Assembly: GCA_001695595.3 (NCBI GenBank)
Contig: MBPM02000080.1
Span: 186,001 to 250,000, forward strand
Source of the DNA: Plasmopara viticola
Taxonomy: Eukaryota; Oomycota; Peronosporomycetes; Peronosporales; Peronosporaceae
Direction: 5' to 3'
DNA: 64,000 bases
Both the position numbers and the translations under genes were made by a program. The first letter of the stretch is position 1, and each line of letters starts with the position of its first letter. The notes below the pieces were generated by a model, which was not told the DNA's origin, made no database searches, and was given only the letters and a program-made list of their open reading frames with translations. Below are positions 31,270 to 43,297 of this stretch, one piece after another.

Positions 31270-33162
31270 TCAATAATACGACTTGTCGGTAAAACGAGAG
31301 TCGTTCCCTCGATAAAAAGACGATGAATCCCCATGCCTGCTCTTACTGCGCGCCATTGACTGGTCGTAATTGCTAAAGCCACTGCTCTGGAAACTCTTTC
31401 CACCCGTAAAACTATTGTCGTAGCCACTATCGTTGTAGCCACTATCGCTGTAGCCACTATCGCTATAGCCACTCTTGTCATAGTCCTTTTCGTCATAGTC
31501 ACTATTTGTCGCCGCAAAGCTATCGTCGTACTCGCTTGACACTTGGTAGCCCGCGTACTCGGATTCGAAATACTGATCTTTTCGACCACCATTGTCACTA
31601 CTAGCCGACGTCGACCGTGAGTCGGCCGGTTCAAACTGCGACTCGTCCATCATGGACTCGTGATGTTGCCGACTTTTATTACGTCCTGCCGTATTCCAGA
31701 CATTTGACATATCTTTCACCGAATCACCGTCAAAGTCGCTATCGTCTCCAGATAATCCAGAATCGTCGTCATCTCGCCGATTGGCATACGCGCTGCTACT
31801 GTTACTGGCTCCACTATAGTTACTCTGATCATAGAAAGAAGATTGGGCCGAGTAATCCGAGTATTGGCTACTCCCTTTAGAGTACCCAGACTCGGCCATG
31901 GACGGCAACGACATTTGCGAGTGCGCTAAGGCAATTTGACTCCGTGGCGTCAACATGTCGAGATTCGGATCATTGTACGTAAGTCGACCCATACTCAATT
32001 GGTCTTGATGGCCGTACGGTTCCTGATCGTACAGTCCATCTTGATTCGGAGGGTAGTCCTCGTCGTCGTAATTCATTGGTGACAAGTCGTGGTTCTGATG
32101 GTAATTTGCAGCAATTGTCGACGACTGAGGCACGGGCTTATGGCCGTCAGCGTGGCCTGCTTGAAGCACTTGCGTCATGTCGTCCTCCTCTTCAACGGAA
32201 CTACTCGTCTTCATGTATACAAACACTGCGATAATCAAGACCACGGCGACGGCCCCGCCCATCAAAAGGCCCAGCATCAACGTGTTTGACATGAAGGAGC
32301 CATTCCCCATCGCAGCGTCGGTCACGACCAACGTCACCGACCCGGAATCTGATGACGACGAGTTCGACGACGATGGAAATGAAGGAGTCGAATCGACCGT
32401 CTGCATCGGATCGTCGCCATTCGAAGCGTCGGATGCTAAACTTTCTTTGCTCTTTTCGTTAACATTCTGATTCGTCAGCTTCACGTTTTCATCACGTTCT
32501 CTTGAATTTCCACTCGAGCCTTCGTTTGCTGCAGTCGCGGAAGTTGGGACTTGCGTCTTGGGTTTCACGCGACGTCTCTCTCGCTTCGGGGGTCGAGTCG
32601 GCTCGCTCGATGACGACCCGTCCCCTGCTGCTCCAGACGCCGAGTCGTCCACACTATTTGCGTTCCCAGACGTTCGATTGTCATTGGGCACGGGGGTCGT
32701 TTGTTCAAGAAACGGGGACCTCGTCAACGCAAGGTCTTCATTCTCTTTCTTTCGTGTCGAAGGCGCCGTGGTCTCGACCTCTTCCTCTACTCGTGGTTGC
32801 ACAGTCCCGTTTTCAATCGGCACTTCTCCTTCGGCGTTCGAACCTGAGTCCGAGCTACCGCGTTCGACATTGCCCGACGTCGGTTCACGTTCCGTTGATG
32901 GCGGAGCCCGTGGCAAATTCGTCAAATCGGGTGCCGCTGTCGGCGTTTCGTCGGTCCTCTTGGGGGCTACGGACGGTGCCACGGTGATCGGGATCCACGT
33001 CCGGCCCGGCGCCCTTTCATTCCTCGTCTCGACGTCGTCGCTCAAGGACGCACGTGTGTCTCCATCGAGACTGTGCATTGTATACACCTGTGCACCCCCT
33101 CGTGAGCTCCAAAGCACGCCCGATCCCAGCACGAGCATCAGCCACCGTCGGTGGACTCGCAT
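31270..33162 (-). CDS. mucin-like type I membrane protein
   Basis: 630 residues, one exon. The ATG at 33162 starts a signal peptide (MRVHRRWLMLVLGSGVLWSS, cleavage near 24). Residues 30-285 are rich in Ser, Thr, Pro, Glu and Asn with NGT, NRT and NGS sequons, as in glycosylated surface stalks. One membrane segment is at about 294-316 (LMLGLLMGGAVAVVLIIAVF), followed directly by KTSSSVEEEDD. The cytosolic part of about 310 residues is rich in Ser, Tyr, Asp and Gln and carries SGYSD-type pentapeptide repeats at 564-583. No enzyme domain is seen. It is probably a plasma-membrane or cell-wall-associated surface protein; similar architectures occur among oomycete mucin-like proteins. The reverse strand is open over long parts only because of the Ser/Asp-rich codon bias. 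Confidence 0.85.
   Translation of the reverse strand: MRVHRRWLMLVLGSGVLWSSRGGAQVYTMHSLDGDTRASLSDDVETRNERAPGRTWIPITVAPSVAPKRTDETPTAAPDLTNLPRAPPSTEREPTSGNVERGSSDSGSNAEGEVPIENGTVQPRVEEEVETTAPSTRKKENEDLALTRSPFLEQTTPVPNDNRTSGNANSVDDSASGAAGDGSSSSEPTRPPKRERRRVKPKTQVPTSATAANEGSSGNSRERDENVKLTNQNVNEKSKESLASDASNGDDPMQTVDSTPSFPSSSNSSSSDSGSVTLVVTDAAMGNGSFMSNTLMLGLLMGGAVAVVLIIAVFVYMKTSSSVEEEDDMTQVLQAGHADGHKPVPQSSTIAANYHQNHDLSPMNYDDEDYPPNQDGLYDQEPYGHQDQLSMGRLTYNDPNLDMLTPRSQIALAHSQMSLPSMAESGYSKGSSQYSDYSAQSSFYDQSNYSGASNSSSAYANRRDDDDSGLSGDDSDFDGDSVKDMSNVWNTAGRNKSRQHHESMMDESQFEPADSRSTSASSDNGGRKDQYFESEYAGYQVSSEYDDSFAATNSDYDEKDYDKSGYSDSGYSDSGYNDSGYDNSFTGGKSFQSSGFSNYDQSMARSKSRHGDSSSFYRGNDSRFTDKSYY
31414..31473 (-). 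repeat. 15-bp tandem repeat encoding SGY(S/N)D pentapeptides
   Basis: Four consecutive 15-bp units (plus-strand form GTAGCCACTATCGCT) lie within the cytosolic tail of the mucin-like gene, encoding SGYSD, SGYSD, SGYND, SGYDN. The unit count is likely to vary between strains. Confidence 0.85.
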
Positions 33163-35975
33163 CGTCCTCGCTCGGCGCGCTGCCCTTGTCCACCAAGAAA
33201 GCCCTATTTCGTATCGCCACTACTTTCTTGATTAAAAAAACGTTTTGCGCTGGCACCTGGCAACAAGTCTAGCGTCGCGGACGGAACGTCCGTCAAAAAG
33301 GTCAAAGGACTTACTTTACGGGGCGCGCGGTAACAGGTGGAAATGCACTTCTGTGGCCCGGTGCCATATCGGCGCAAAAGAGTCAGCTGTAGAGGACACG
33401 ACGATGCGGACGACGATCGCCTCGCTTTTGCCCACAAGTGATTGCATGAAATGATGGGCGAAACCAGCTGCTAGTGTCCGATTGCAAGGGCAAAAGTGCA
33501 ACAGATTGGGGGCGGAATGACGGTGCTGGGCGATAGGCGTCACGTCAACCATGTCGAGACAGCGTACCAACGTTTTGCTCTTGCCCACTTTTGGATTGAC
33601 CCGTATGGTCTTAAAGCATCATTGATCACAAACCTTTTAAGTGGGTGCAAATAACGAGTCGTAGAGGCTATCCTGTTAAAGTTGGTACCAAATTTTTTAA
33701 AATTAATTGGGAGCTTATGGTAGTTTGAAGCAGATTTGCGTCCGATAATAGACAAGGTGCACTGTGTGCTATCAAAACGAAAGACAAGGCTGCCGCCTAA
33801 GTTAATCATGTCGAGACGACCACAGTAACAACACAAATTTAAAGTGAGTCGTTTGCTACGCTGACAAGTGCGGTTTGTCCAACGACTCATTCAATCATCG
33901 AAATATGCGTTTATTCCTACTTCATCTTTGTACATCGATATTGAGACGGGATTTACTAAAACTATTGCATAAAACCTACCTTTCTCCTTGTTGTTCTTCT
34001 TGTAAAAGTGCTCCAAAACACTGCACACCGCTGCTAAAGTTCATGTCCACATTTAGTTTGCCTTTTGTTGCAACTTTTCCCGTATACCCTTGCTAAACAC
34101 CTACGCACATGACACTTGCTTCGAACTTTGCTGTCTTTTGTCTCCACACGCCTTTAATGCACATTGCAAACGCTCTCTTTACTGCTTGTTGCGGCTAGGA
34201 AGCTCTGAAAGTCCAAGAAGCACTACAAGCTTTTGATTTAATCTACAAATGCCCCTCTAGTAAGAATCGCAGATACAACTTCAGCCGCGGTAGTTGCTTG
34301 AATCAAAGGCAGCGTCTTTGACTAGTATGCACGTTTCAACAGCAATTGTTGTAGAGCTCAGCCGACTCCAACATCTCACGTTCGAGCTCGCGCGGAGATA
34401 CTCGCACTAGGGAACTGTACTTGCTTCAATCGCGAAAGGAGCTATCAGCGTCTTAAATGGCAACTACGTTGCCTGGCACTATGCAAACAGCAACCTCCTC
34501 AACTACTTTGAAATATATCTACGGATTACATGAATAGAAATGGGCGTTTTGAAGTCACATATGATAATGACCAAAGATCAGTTAGGAAGTTTTTGGCTAT
34601 CACGTGCTTATCAAAACGTAGTCGTTTTCGAAACTTGTCGAAATACTTTACAGTGAAGACATCTCCACCAAATGGTACCGTCTGCAATTTTGACTTGTGA
34701 TTTGCTTTTTTTTCATAGCTAACCACATATGGAAGATGTCAGGCTTGTAGTTCTTTTTTGATATTCGATTAGCAGCATTGAATTGTAGCAGGCGACATCG
34801 ATTGGCATCACCATATTGTGTGACACGGGTCAAGTGTGCAAAAAGAACGACACTTAATGAGCAGAAAAGGAGTATTTTGAGGATGCGTATTATTGCGTAT
34901 TAGTAGCTGTAATAGGAATTAATTTTATTAGTGATACAATAATATATTAGATATTGGTATTAAGATGGATACTACCAATCTGCAACCCCGTGTTGGTCTA
35001 AGCATTGATAATAATATTAGTCATGCTTCCTCTAAGCAATGAGCTATGCGCGTGAGTGCATACTTGCCTCATGGTATTCAAAGGAGCAGAGCAAGCTAAC
35101 TTCTTGCTAAATTAACAATGCAATATTTGTTTGCACAAGGACTTAATCCGATCAATGCGCATCTAAAAGCGCTCACTTGCTCTGAGAACGCTCTGTTAGC
35201 TCACCTTCTGCAGAGGTTGAAGAAGTCGGCTGGGTCGGTGGTAACGGCGCCTAGGTCGGATGTCGTGCCAAAGCCGAAGCCACCAACGGTGCCTCTAACG
35301 AGAGCGATAAAAAATATTTTGCTTTGTGGGTCAGATAGTAGAAACATTTTTCTACATCGCTTTATTGTGAACGAGGTGACAGACAGTGTTTGACCACCTC
35401 AGCTGCAAATGGCACGATTAAAGTTTTAACATATGATTAAACTCTGACCAGCAGATCAACCTCCACCCCTTTCTTCACCAGCATATTTAAGATCCATAAA
35501 ACGATGAGCTTTAATGTCACTATAAATGTAACTTTATTTGCACGGTAACTCGTGTCGCTTGGGAGCTAAATCTAACATCTAACACCACTAATAAAGGCTC
35601 GTCATGGGAGGCGGGGAGCACACGAAGCAGATCCGTTCGAGTCGCCTTCGTTCGTATTATTCTATAAAGATGGTGCCAGCTGCCTTTCTTAAAGAAGGAG
35701 GTCAGCCATCCCAGCCAGCAGGGCTGGAAATTCTTGAGCAAAAAAAATCAATTTTGCTATAACGCTAAAATGCGTGACCTCACGCGGTGACCATAATTTG
35801 GCGAAAAAGTTTCTTACGTCAGCTAAACATTAAATTACCCCATACGGGAATGCAGCCTTTATCAAGATATTGCATGTCCTTACCGAGTTATTTGCTTGCT
35901 TGTCAAGTTTCGAAGTGCTCAATGCCCCAGTCGCTCCATGGTTCAAAATTTATATCCCTGCAACTAAATAGTCCT
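33163..35975. other. intergenic stretch, nothing recognised
   Basis: Starts with the promoter side of the mucin-like gene. Beyond that only short chance frames are present, with no repeat or RNA gene that I can support. Confidence 0.45.
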
Positions 35976-36290
35976 CTGTTCAATCACGATTCCAGGGGGC
36001 GTAGAACGGGATATGTTAGGAACTGTGGCACTTGTCAGAAGGTCTACGCATCAGCCTCTTTCAGAATCTGGCGAAAACGGTGAGCCACTGGACGACCATG
36101 AGTTTCGACTTTTCCGCAACTTGCCAAATAGTAATGGCAACACGGGCACAGTGCCGCCTCAGCAAAATAATACTCTTTGGTTCTTGATTCAGCTGGTATA
36201 ACTGAAGAGCAAACAGCTGTTATCGAAGAATTTACGACCACGGAAATGCAGGTTCGCGATTTACGAATGCATGTATACAAACACTTCTCC
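35976..36290 (+). mobile_element. Ty3/gypsy integrase fragment D (plus strand)
   Basis: Plus-strand translation shows the Cys pair of the integrase zinc domain (GYVRNCGTCQKVYAS, about 36010-36055). After a frame change comes the start of the catalytic core (LPNSNGNTGTVPPQQ, about 36120-36170). The DNA matches the reverse complement of relics B and C. It is dead: frameshifted and isolated. Confidence 0.75.
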
Positions 36291-37379
36291 ACTTTCTCAA
36301 CATCTGACACTTCATAAGCTAGCAAACATACGAAAAGGTTAACCGTGCGCTCCATTGTGTGTGCGCTGAGATACCGCATTTGTGGTCTTATCAGCAACTT
36401 ATGATATAATTTGCATGAGCCACGAATCCCAGGCTTCTCTTCCTTCTATATGAACACTTCGAAATTTTGCCAGCTCTAGAAAGCTAAAACTTTTGAGGGA
36501 AAGTCAGAAAATCATTTTGCTCCAGGTCTACCAGTTTCTAAAAAAATGATCATTCGACTTTGCCGCAAGTTGGCCGAACATATTTGCAAGAGCAAAGGAT
36601 GCAAGTGCATCCACACAATACAAACGAACGGAAAATTTATATGAAGGTGGTAAGGAGAATTAAAACTCTTTGATTTCGGGTATAGCATCGCTAAATACGA
36701 AATACATCACTCGATTAGCAACCTTAAACAAGATAAAAGCCGTTTAATATGGCCCTTTACAGTCCTGAAAAGGAATGATCTTGAGTATACGATCCACTTT
36801 CACAAGACGATGTTGGCACACCTTACATTTGATGTAAAAGTTATTGAGAGATATTGCAAACACTAGAATTCCGAGCCTCATGTAGGCTCCCATTAAATCT
36901 CTTTTATATGTTCTTTACGCGCTTGAACTTGTTAGTAAGGCAAGTGTGGTGGCCATACGGCGGTTGATAGCTCCACTGTATGGGCAATAAGGCTGAGGGG
37001 CTGAGAAATTTTGAAGGTGTGCGCTTAAGTGGCCTGTCGTGCTTATGAATGAAGTGACTCCCCGACACTTTAATGCCCTCGCGCAAATTTGCGCGTTGGT
37101 CATTCATGCTGTAAATCTCATGAATTTGTAACCAAGGAACATTCTCGTCTTATTCAAGGCCGTCGGACCGCCAGGGCCGAGCAACAATCGCTTATTTAAT
37201 AAGAGAGATGGGGGCTAGAAAAAGTCGGCCTCCTGTGGTGCTCTTTCACCGCCATGGCCAAAACCACTTTCGTGGGAGTGAAAAGTGAAGAAGAAATGCT
37301 ATTAAGGATGAGCCAAATTCAGTTGTGGGGCGGTGCGTTTATATTTCTTCAAAGAATTCATAGAATGCGTTAGACCAAC
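36291..37379. other. gene-free stretch
   Basis: No supported gene; decayed repeat-like sequence between the integrase fragment and the left arm of the large inverted repeat. Confidence 0.4.
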
Positions 37380-38670
37380 TCCGGAGAAATAATGTTAAGG
37401 CTCATTGCGTACCCAACGTACTACGTGGTCGTTCTTCGATCAAACATATGTGCGTAGTCCAAAATCAATATCCTCGGTGAGATCTAAGAGCATGAGAAGC
37501 AGTCACAATGATAAAAATTTCGCTTGAATTTAAGTTTACGGGCAAACTTGAGTTCGTGGATAACGAAGGTCTGAGATATTGCGACAAACACATTTGATGT
37601 CTATAGCATCAAGACTCCGACCTCGACATATGCCGAGCGTTTCAAAGTCAGCTAAATAGCTCCGAAGAAAATCTTTAGCGGACTAATGCACTCATCTAAC
37701 GGCTCAAAACAGCTGAGGCTCGATTCCGGCACTGCAAGCCATATCAGTTGAACGCACGCCTTATCTGAGGATGACATAAGGCTTTTTAAACGTCGAATAC
37801 AATAACACTAAAGATGTGCTCTCTTTTCTAACTTTGCGACAGCTTCGATGAAGTCTACGTACGAGCGGAATGGTGGGTTTGATCAGTCAAAACTCGCCGG
37901 CGACTACCAGTGGACTTTCAATCTGCAATGTATAGCTTGCAGCTTCACGTTCCTGTGAGCATTGCTGGGTGCAGCTCCAGCAGCGATCTTCAGGGACCTT
38001 GATATGAGCCCAGCTCGTGGCTACCCAGCGGTGTAAAGCGTAGTATTGCCGAAGACACTAATCGCTACGATCAAAAGCATCTACAGTCTTAGGGCAATCT
38101 TGCCTGCACGATGCCTTAAAGTCGTATAAGCTCTCGAAGTGTGCAATCCTCCCTACACTAACTAGACAATGAGTTTGATCCGACCGCATCACGCGAGAAC
38201 ACATTTCATTTTGGTGACGGCAGCTCTCTTCACCACCAATGAGATGAGGACGACGATGTCTCCGCATTGTGCGGCGCACTATGTACTCTTCGCTATGATG
38301 TTGCTCGCGATCGACACTAGGCGGATGCAACATAGGAGATGGTGAGCTGTTATTCTGACGAACTCAATCGCCTTAGCCAACACATGCACTAGGCGCCGCA
38401 GCTTCGGAATTTTCGCGTCATTCCCGACTGATTTTTGACTCGCATCCCTCCGCGAGCAAGTCGCTTGAGGCTATGACACTAAATGTCCACATCTAATTTC
38501 TGGTCTGACTGCTGGTCCGAGCTTTCGTGGCTGTGCCCGCATATACCTCGGTGCCAACGCTCTCGCGTTTACCTGGCCCGAATCATGATATGACCAAGGC
38601 AAAATTCAAAAAGATATTCGCATCTAAAAGTTTTTAACGCGTGCGCTAGACCTTGTTTGGCTACAAACAT

Positions 38671-38730
38671 TGAATGGTCCAATGAAGCAGTGATTGCATT
38701 TGAATGGTCCAATGAAGGAGTGATTGCATT
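38671..38730. repeat. 30-bp tandem duplication
   Basis: Two adjacent units starting TGAATGGTCCAATGAAG and ending TGATTGCATT; they differ at one base (GCAG against GGAG). Confidence 0.95.
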
Positions 38731-39531
38731 TTAAATTTTTAGCATTTAAAAATAATTCTCAAATCTTGTCTAGATGGTTTTACCTTTTCGATAAAGATGT
38801 CTCAGTCAGATATCTTGGCTTTTAGTCCTTCTATTGCAAGCCGATCGCTATCTCTTAGAGCCACAAAGTGTTGCGCTGATGAAATGGGAGTTAAGTAACC
38901 CATTCGCATAGAAACTTCGTCCGAGTCGTTAATCACATTGCTTCCCAGATCACTTCACGAAAGCCACGCACATGTCATCTCGCGCGTACGCGCAACAAAA
39001 TTAAATTTGATAATATGAGGTCAAGGTTATGGTAAGGGCTAAATAGACCATAATGCTTCGGCAAAGCATTGTCTACTCCTGGCGGAAAATTTGTATAAAG
39101 TTCTTTTATGGACAGTTTGTTGAGCTCTAACAAAGCATCTACTGAAAAATATAGGCTCCATGCTTGTGGAGAATTAATCGTACCGGTAAACTTTCATCAA
39201 GGGTACATTGACGTGCACTATCCTTAATAACTGACATATCTATGATTATTCCTCTACATTGAAGACGAGAAGCCCTCAGCTGCTCAATCAGCGCCATCCA
39301 TTGCCAACTTCCAATTGAAGATATCGACGGTTTCGAAAAGACATTTCTAGTCATATTCGCATTGTTACAGTCGAGTTTTAATGCACCGACGTCTTGCCTG
39401 TACATTTAAGGCAAAAGATAGGCGGATTAAGACATATCCGTACAAGTCATCATAAACCTTCCACAGGTTTTTATCGTATGTCGCCAGTCGTCTTTGCACA
39501 AAGTTTAATGTGCAATAAGTGTTTGAGCCGG

Positions 39532-39740
39532 TATAATCGCATCGCTCCGTAGGCAATTTTGGCTCGTCCATAAAAGCACTGCTCACTCCACATGGAAGTA
39601 CGTTTGGTCAAGAAGCACCATAGGAGGCCAGGCTACTTCAGTTATTTTAGGAGGAGCGGCTTCTGCGTGTCAAAGTGTTTGCACTCAAGATATCTCTCAA
39701 TCTCATCTCTGGTAACTAGTCGACCTTTGATAGAAAATTA
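39532..39740. repeat. well-conserved dispersed block, copy 1
   Basis: Roughly 210 bp that match 56467-56676 in the same orientation at about 94 percent by eye, far better than the surrounding repeats. Starts TATAATCGCATCGCTCCGTA and ends near CGACCTTTGAT. The minus strand has an open stretch (GRLVTRDEIERYLECKHFDT) that could be part of a transposon protein; not identified. Confidence 0.8.
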
Positions 39741-41611
39741 AAATGAAGAAATAACGATGTTGGCATACAGCATATCTTGAAATGACTTAAGCAACAAAAG
39801 CTCACTCAGTTTGTTGAATACAAATTATAAAGAAATACCTTGCCTATTAGAAAGGATTAGAGCTACATAAAAAACGATGTGATGCCGTACCAAGACTTAA
39901 TTAAACGTAACAATTATCTTGTACGAGTCCTGACATTGCAAATGTAGTGCGAAGCTTGAGCATATACAAAAACAGCTAGGCGGAAGAGGATTACGCTAAT
40001 TTGAAGTGCTTTTGAGGTACACGCACATGCATGGAACAAATGATGTATCTTAATGTAACACGATCAAAACAAAAATCTGAAGGTTAGCGCTTTGCTAATA
40101 CAGATCGCGCCGATCGTCAAGACCAGTGACATATTATTTAAATAATCGAACTGATATTGGATTGAATCTAAAAGCAAGATGCAAAAGAGTGTAACAATTT
40201 ATACATGCAAGTCAAAATTTGTGGCTGCAAATACGTGTGTGGAAGATCAATTTTGGAATAAGAAGAATCTCAAAGCTTGACTTAGAATAAGGTGTTGCAG
40301 CATTATCGATTGACGAACAAAGTATGGTCAACGCTTTGCAAATTACTTTGGAAAAGTTTAGTGCTACGCAAAGGAGAGCAGAGAAATTGCGGAATCGACT
40401 ACGACAAATCTAGAAACACAGGTACAAGTGAGTCGTAATGTGCCCGTACTTTGCTTCTGGTCTAGTGTGGCAGTAGTATGGAGACTTTAGTTGTACATTA
40501 AAGACGTTTTTGTGAAGGTGTGCACCAGTACGAACAATAATTTGCATGTCCGCGATTGCTGTATCGTCTTCAAGTCACATTTATTTTGCTACAGTATTAG
40601 TATGATATGTAAAGCGACTAACGAAAATTAATATTTGAAAAATACTACACTAATGACACGTTGTTGTAATAATAAAATACATTAGCGTACCTTACATTCG
40701 CTGAGAATGATATCAAGTCCTTACCATTTACTTTTATACAAACGCTCCAATAATGCAAGGCGTTGTAGCACAAACTCGTCTTTATGACGTAGCTGCCTTT
40801 ATCGCAGACCTGTTTGCTTGACCACAGTAGATGATGTCCATGTGCAGTTCTGGACAAGGAGAATGCCTCAGTCGAAAGTTAAGCTGCTCCTCGAAACGAT
40901 GTCGTTACTATTTTCGTCGCCTTGTGCTATCCTTCTACAACGTATAATCTTGCTCTCAACTTTTAGTGTAATTACTGTACTGACCATACTTGTTAAAGTA
41001 AGTACAATTACAGAACCATATCAAAAGACATGCAATGCTGTGTTTCCTGCCCACCGGACTATTGGATCGAGTTGTTTTGGCGGCCAAAGCTAGACACACT
41101 GTGCTCACTACGCCATTGCTAACTTTTCACTCCTACCATCTGTATAACTCTACTTGCAATAGAATATGAAGCCGGATAGTTATGCTAAAAGATGGCTTCT
41201 TGTTTAGAAAAGAGCTTATATGGAAGAAGTTTAAAGTCCCCGCCCAAATTGTGCTAGCGAATCGCATCGCTTAACAAGACAATAGCTGCTTCACGCGCTG
41301 CAATCATTTGCGACAGATAACAGCCGGATGAAAATATGTAAAGTAATGACTGCAATTCGAGGACGTTTCCGAATAGATTTTGACAACAAGATTCAGCAGA
41401 GTAAAACTCCTACTCAGCACCAATGAAAGCGCTTACTGATACTCAGTCACCCATACATCGATCGGTCCATGTGGTCATTGTGAGCTAGCAACGCGATCAA
41501 AAACACGGCACGGTACACTACTCCATAACTATCAAATGGTCTATCGGCAGCTGCATGAAGACTACTCTTGACGCATCGCGTTCGCTCTTCAAGCGTAGAT
41601 GATAGTACATT

Positions 41612-41720
41612 AAATGCACAATGCCGAGCTCATCGACTGCCCACTTAGCGGCGTCCCTTTTGCACCGACTGTTGCCATCGGCAAGCTCTTTGCTCTATCA
41701 TTCCAGGTGGACGACTATGC
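41612..41720 (+). repeat. upstream block shared by effector family 2 genes, copy 1
   Basis: AAATGCACAATGCCGAGCTC and following sequence are related to 49991-50210 and 62028-62250. Each lies about 0.3-0.8 kb upstream of a family 2 effector. It contains no supported gene of its own. Confidence 0.65.
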
Positions 41721-41896
41721 GGTCGCAAGCTTAAAGAATCGAGGCTCTATGGCACATGCGATACACATCGGCACTGCTTTGTCGTGTTCGTGTAAAGCTG
41801 AAAATGCGTTCGTACTCATCCCAAGATCATCGAGTCGGAAAAAATTGTCGCGGTAGAGGGCTTAGGTTATTGTACCTCAGGTGTTCCTACGCGACT

Positions 41897-41912
41897 TGTC
41901 ATTATTCAATTT
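41897..41912 (+). promoter_or_regulatory. oomycete initiator-like box, family 2 first gene
   Basis: TGTCATTATTCAATTT matches 13 of 16 positions of the oomycete initiator GCTCATTYYNCAWTTT and lies 14 nt before the ATG at 41927. The same spacing is kept at the two other family members. Confidence 0.7.
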
Positions 41913-41926
41913 CTCCTTCTAACGCG

Positions 41927-43297
41927 ATGCTCAAGCCTAATGTTTTGCGCCATTATTTGTTGCTATCAATCTTCACACTAGTGTTAGGAGCCAAGACCAT
42001 GACAGCGTTAGATGGCCCAGCTCAGAGTCACATGAGGAGCTTATCAGCAGAGGATCCTCGCACTGATCGCTTTGAGGAAAGAAATTTTGACGAGCTCTTT
42101 GGAAAGATTGCATGGAAAGTGGAGAACGTGGTGCCGAGTCTGCGGTTAAAGCTCGCTCTTGACAAAGAGAAGGCGATCAACAAACTTTTCGAGAGATCAC
42201 ACGTAAATTCTGGAGAGACACATTTGTTCGCAAGTGTGCAGTATCAAAAGTGGGCGAGACCTGTCATTAGCGTCTACGGCGACTCGGCAAAGGCTTATAA
42301 GGCTTTGTATACCGGGCTTAAGAAGCATTTTACCGACTATGAGCTGGCTACATTTATACTTGATGGTCTAGCGTCCCAAAAGACAAAAGCCGTAGCCCAG
42401 CAATATTACGACCTTCAGATGCAAGATTGGGTGGCGAACAAGAAAGCGCTTGAGGTCTTTAGTGCCTTACAACTTGGTATCGACAAGGGCAACGTCTTCA
42501 AGAACCCACTCTTGGAGACTTATGTCTCGTTTGCTCGCCGGCTTCCACGAGAGAAATTAGACGAGCAGCCAATCTTCGATGAATTGCTTCGAATGCTGAC
42601 GCAGAAAATTGACATCGATCGCTTGACTCGAATGCTTGGAGCGACATATGTTGATCTCAGCGAAGGAAGCGTTGGTCATGGGCTGATGCGAGCGCTGTTG
42701 TGGAATCCAAACACAAGAAAGCCGATCGACCCACACTGGTACGTGAAGTACGTGTCCAACAATTATGCCATTGTAGATCCTTCTGCTGTCACTCTCTCGC
42801 TTTCTTACGCCAAATGGTCGTTAAAGAGAGCCGAATACGAGAAATTGGTGACCGACTTGGTAAATGACTTGTGGATTGAGCGTAAAATCAAAGTCAAGAC
42901 GCTTGCCACCGTCATTGTGGCAGCCCAAAGAGACGTGAGCACGCGGAAAGTTGCTACAAACGCCTTAAAAAAGCTGTGTCTAGAGTGGAAGGAGGAAGGA
43001 AAGTCGTCAAACGATGTGCTCAACATGCTTGGGCTCAAATTGGCAGAGATCAAAGCCGAGGACATGGTGGAGTTTCCACTGTTGGAGACGTGGTTTGCGT
43101 TTGAATCGCGAATGCATGCTAAAGATGCCGAGTTCCTTGCGGCATTGCAACGTCGATTGACCGAGGAACAATTGGCGAGCCTGCTTGTCATGGAGGCAAA
43201 AGATCCGAACCTGACAACGCGTCTTGACAGAGTGCGAAAGGCACTACGCAGAAAAGGGCAAGGCGAGTTTCTTCACGAAGATGGTACACATCTGTAG
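41927..43297 (+). CDS. secreted RXLR-EER-like effector, last WY-type module lost (family 2)
   Basis: 456 residues from the ATG at 41927; the frame extends upstream to 41756, but this ATG starts the signal peptide (MLKPNVLRHYLLLSIFTLVL) and aligns with both paralogues. The leader has RSLS at 37-40 in place of RXLR and a good RFEER at 48-52. Four WY-type modules follow (YQKWARPVISVY, PLLETYVSFA, TLSLSYAKW, PLLETWFAFE). The protein ends at GEFLHEDGTHL, where the 50675 gene continues into a fifth module. Recognisable remnants of that module lie after the stop (GGATGTCTGGTGTTCGTGTG, 43318-43337, against the ALNVWFLYV codons). The loss was by a short deletion and stop. Probably delivered into host cells; target unknown. 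Confidence 0.88.
   Translation: MLKPNVLRHYLLLSIFTLVLGAKTMTALDGPAQSHMRSLSAEDPRTDRFEERNFDELFGKIAWKVENVVPSLRLKLALDKEKAINKLFERSHVNSGETHLFASVQYQKWARPVISVYGDSAKAYKALYTGLKKHFTDYELATFILDGLASQKTKAVAQQYYDLQMQDWVANKKALEVFSALQLGIDKGNVFKNPLLETYVSFARRLPREKLDEQPIFDELLRMLTQKIDIDRLTRMLGATYVDLSEGSVGHGLMRALLWNPNTRKPIDPHWYVKYVSNNYAIVDPSAVTLSLSYAKWSLKRAEYEKLVTDLVNDLWIERKIKVKTLATVIVAAQRDVSTRKVATNALKKLCLEWKEEGKSSNDVLNMLGLKLAEIKAEDMVEFPLLETWFAFESRMHAKDAEFLAALQRRLTEEQLASLLVMEAKDPNLTTRLDRVRKALRRKGQGEFLHEDGTHL

Larger units (their letters stand above)
37380..41130 (+). repeat. large diverged inverted repeat, left arm
   Basis: This arm aligns in reverse orientation with 52530-56430 at many ordered points: 37420/56390 (GATCAAACAYWTGTG), 37770/56010 (TCTGAGGATGAC), 38580-38400/55200-55430, 39130/54600 (AAAGCATCTACTGAA), 40190/53500, 40450/53260 (CCCGTACTTTGCTTCTGGTCTAG), 40830/52900 and 41010/52690 (AAAAGACATGCAATG). 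It is a decayed repeat with no intact gene. A 30-bp tandem duplication and a later shared 210-bp block sit inside it. Confidence 0.7.

Noticed and set aside
32558..33235. Plus-strand frame of 225 codons and others opposite the mucin-like gene
   Set aside because: They are a shadow of the Ser, Thr and Asp rich coding strand; the minus-strand gene has signal peptide, TM segment and proper start.
41614..41856. Short plus-strand frame just upstream of the first family 2 effector
   Set aside because: The region is a shared upstream block, but the frame is not kept in the copies at 49991 and 62028.
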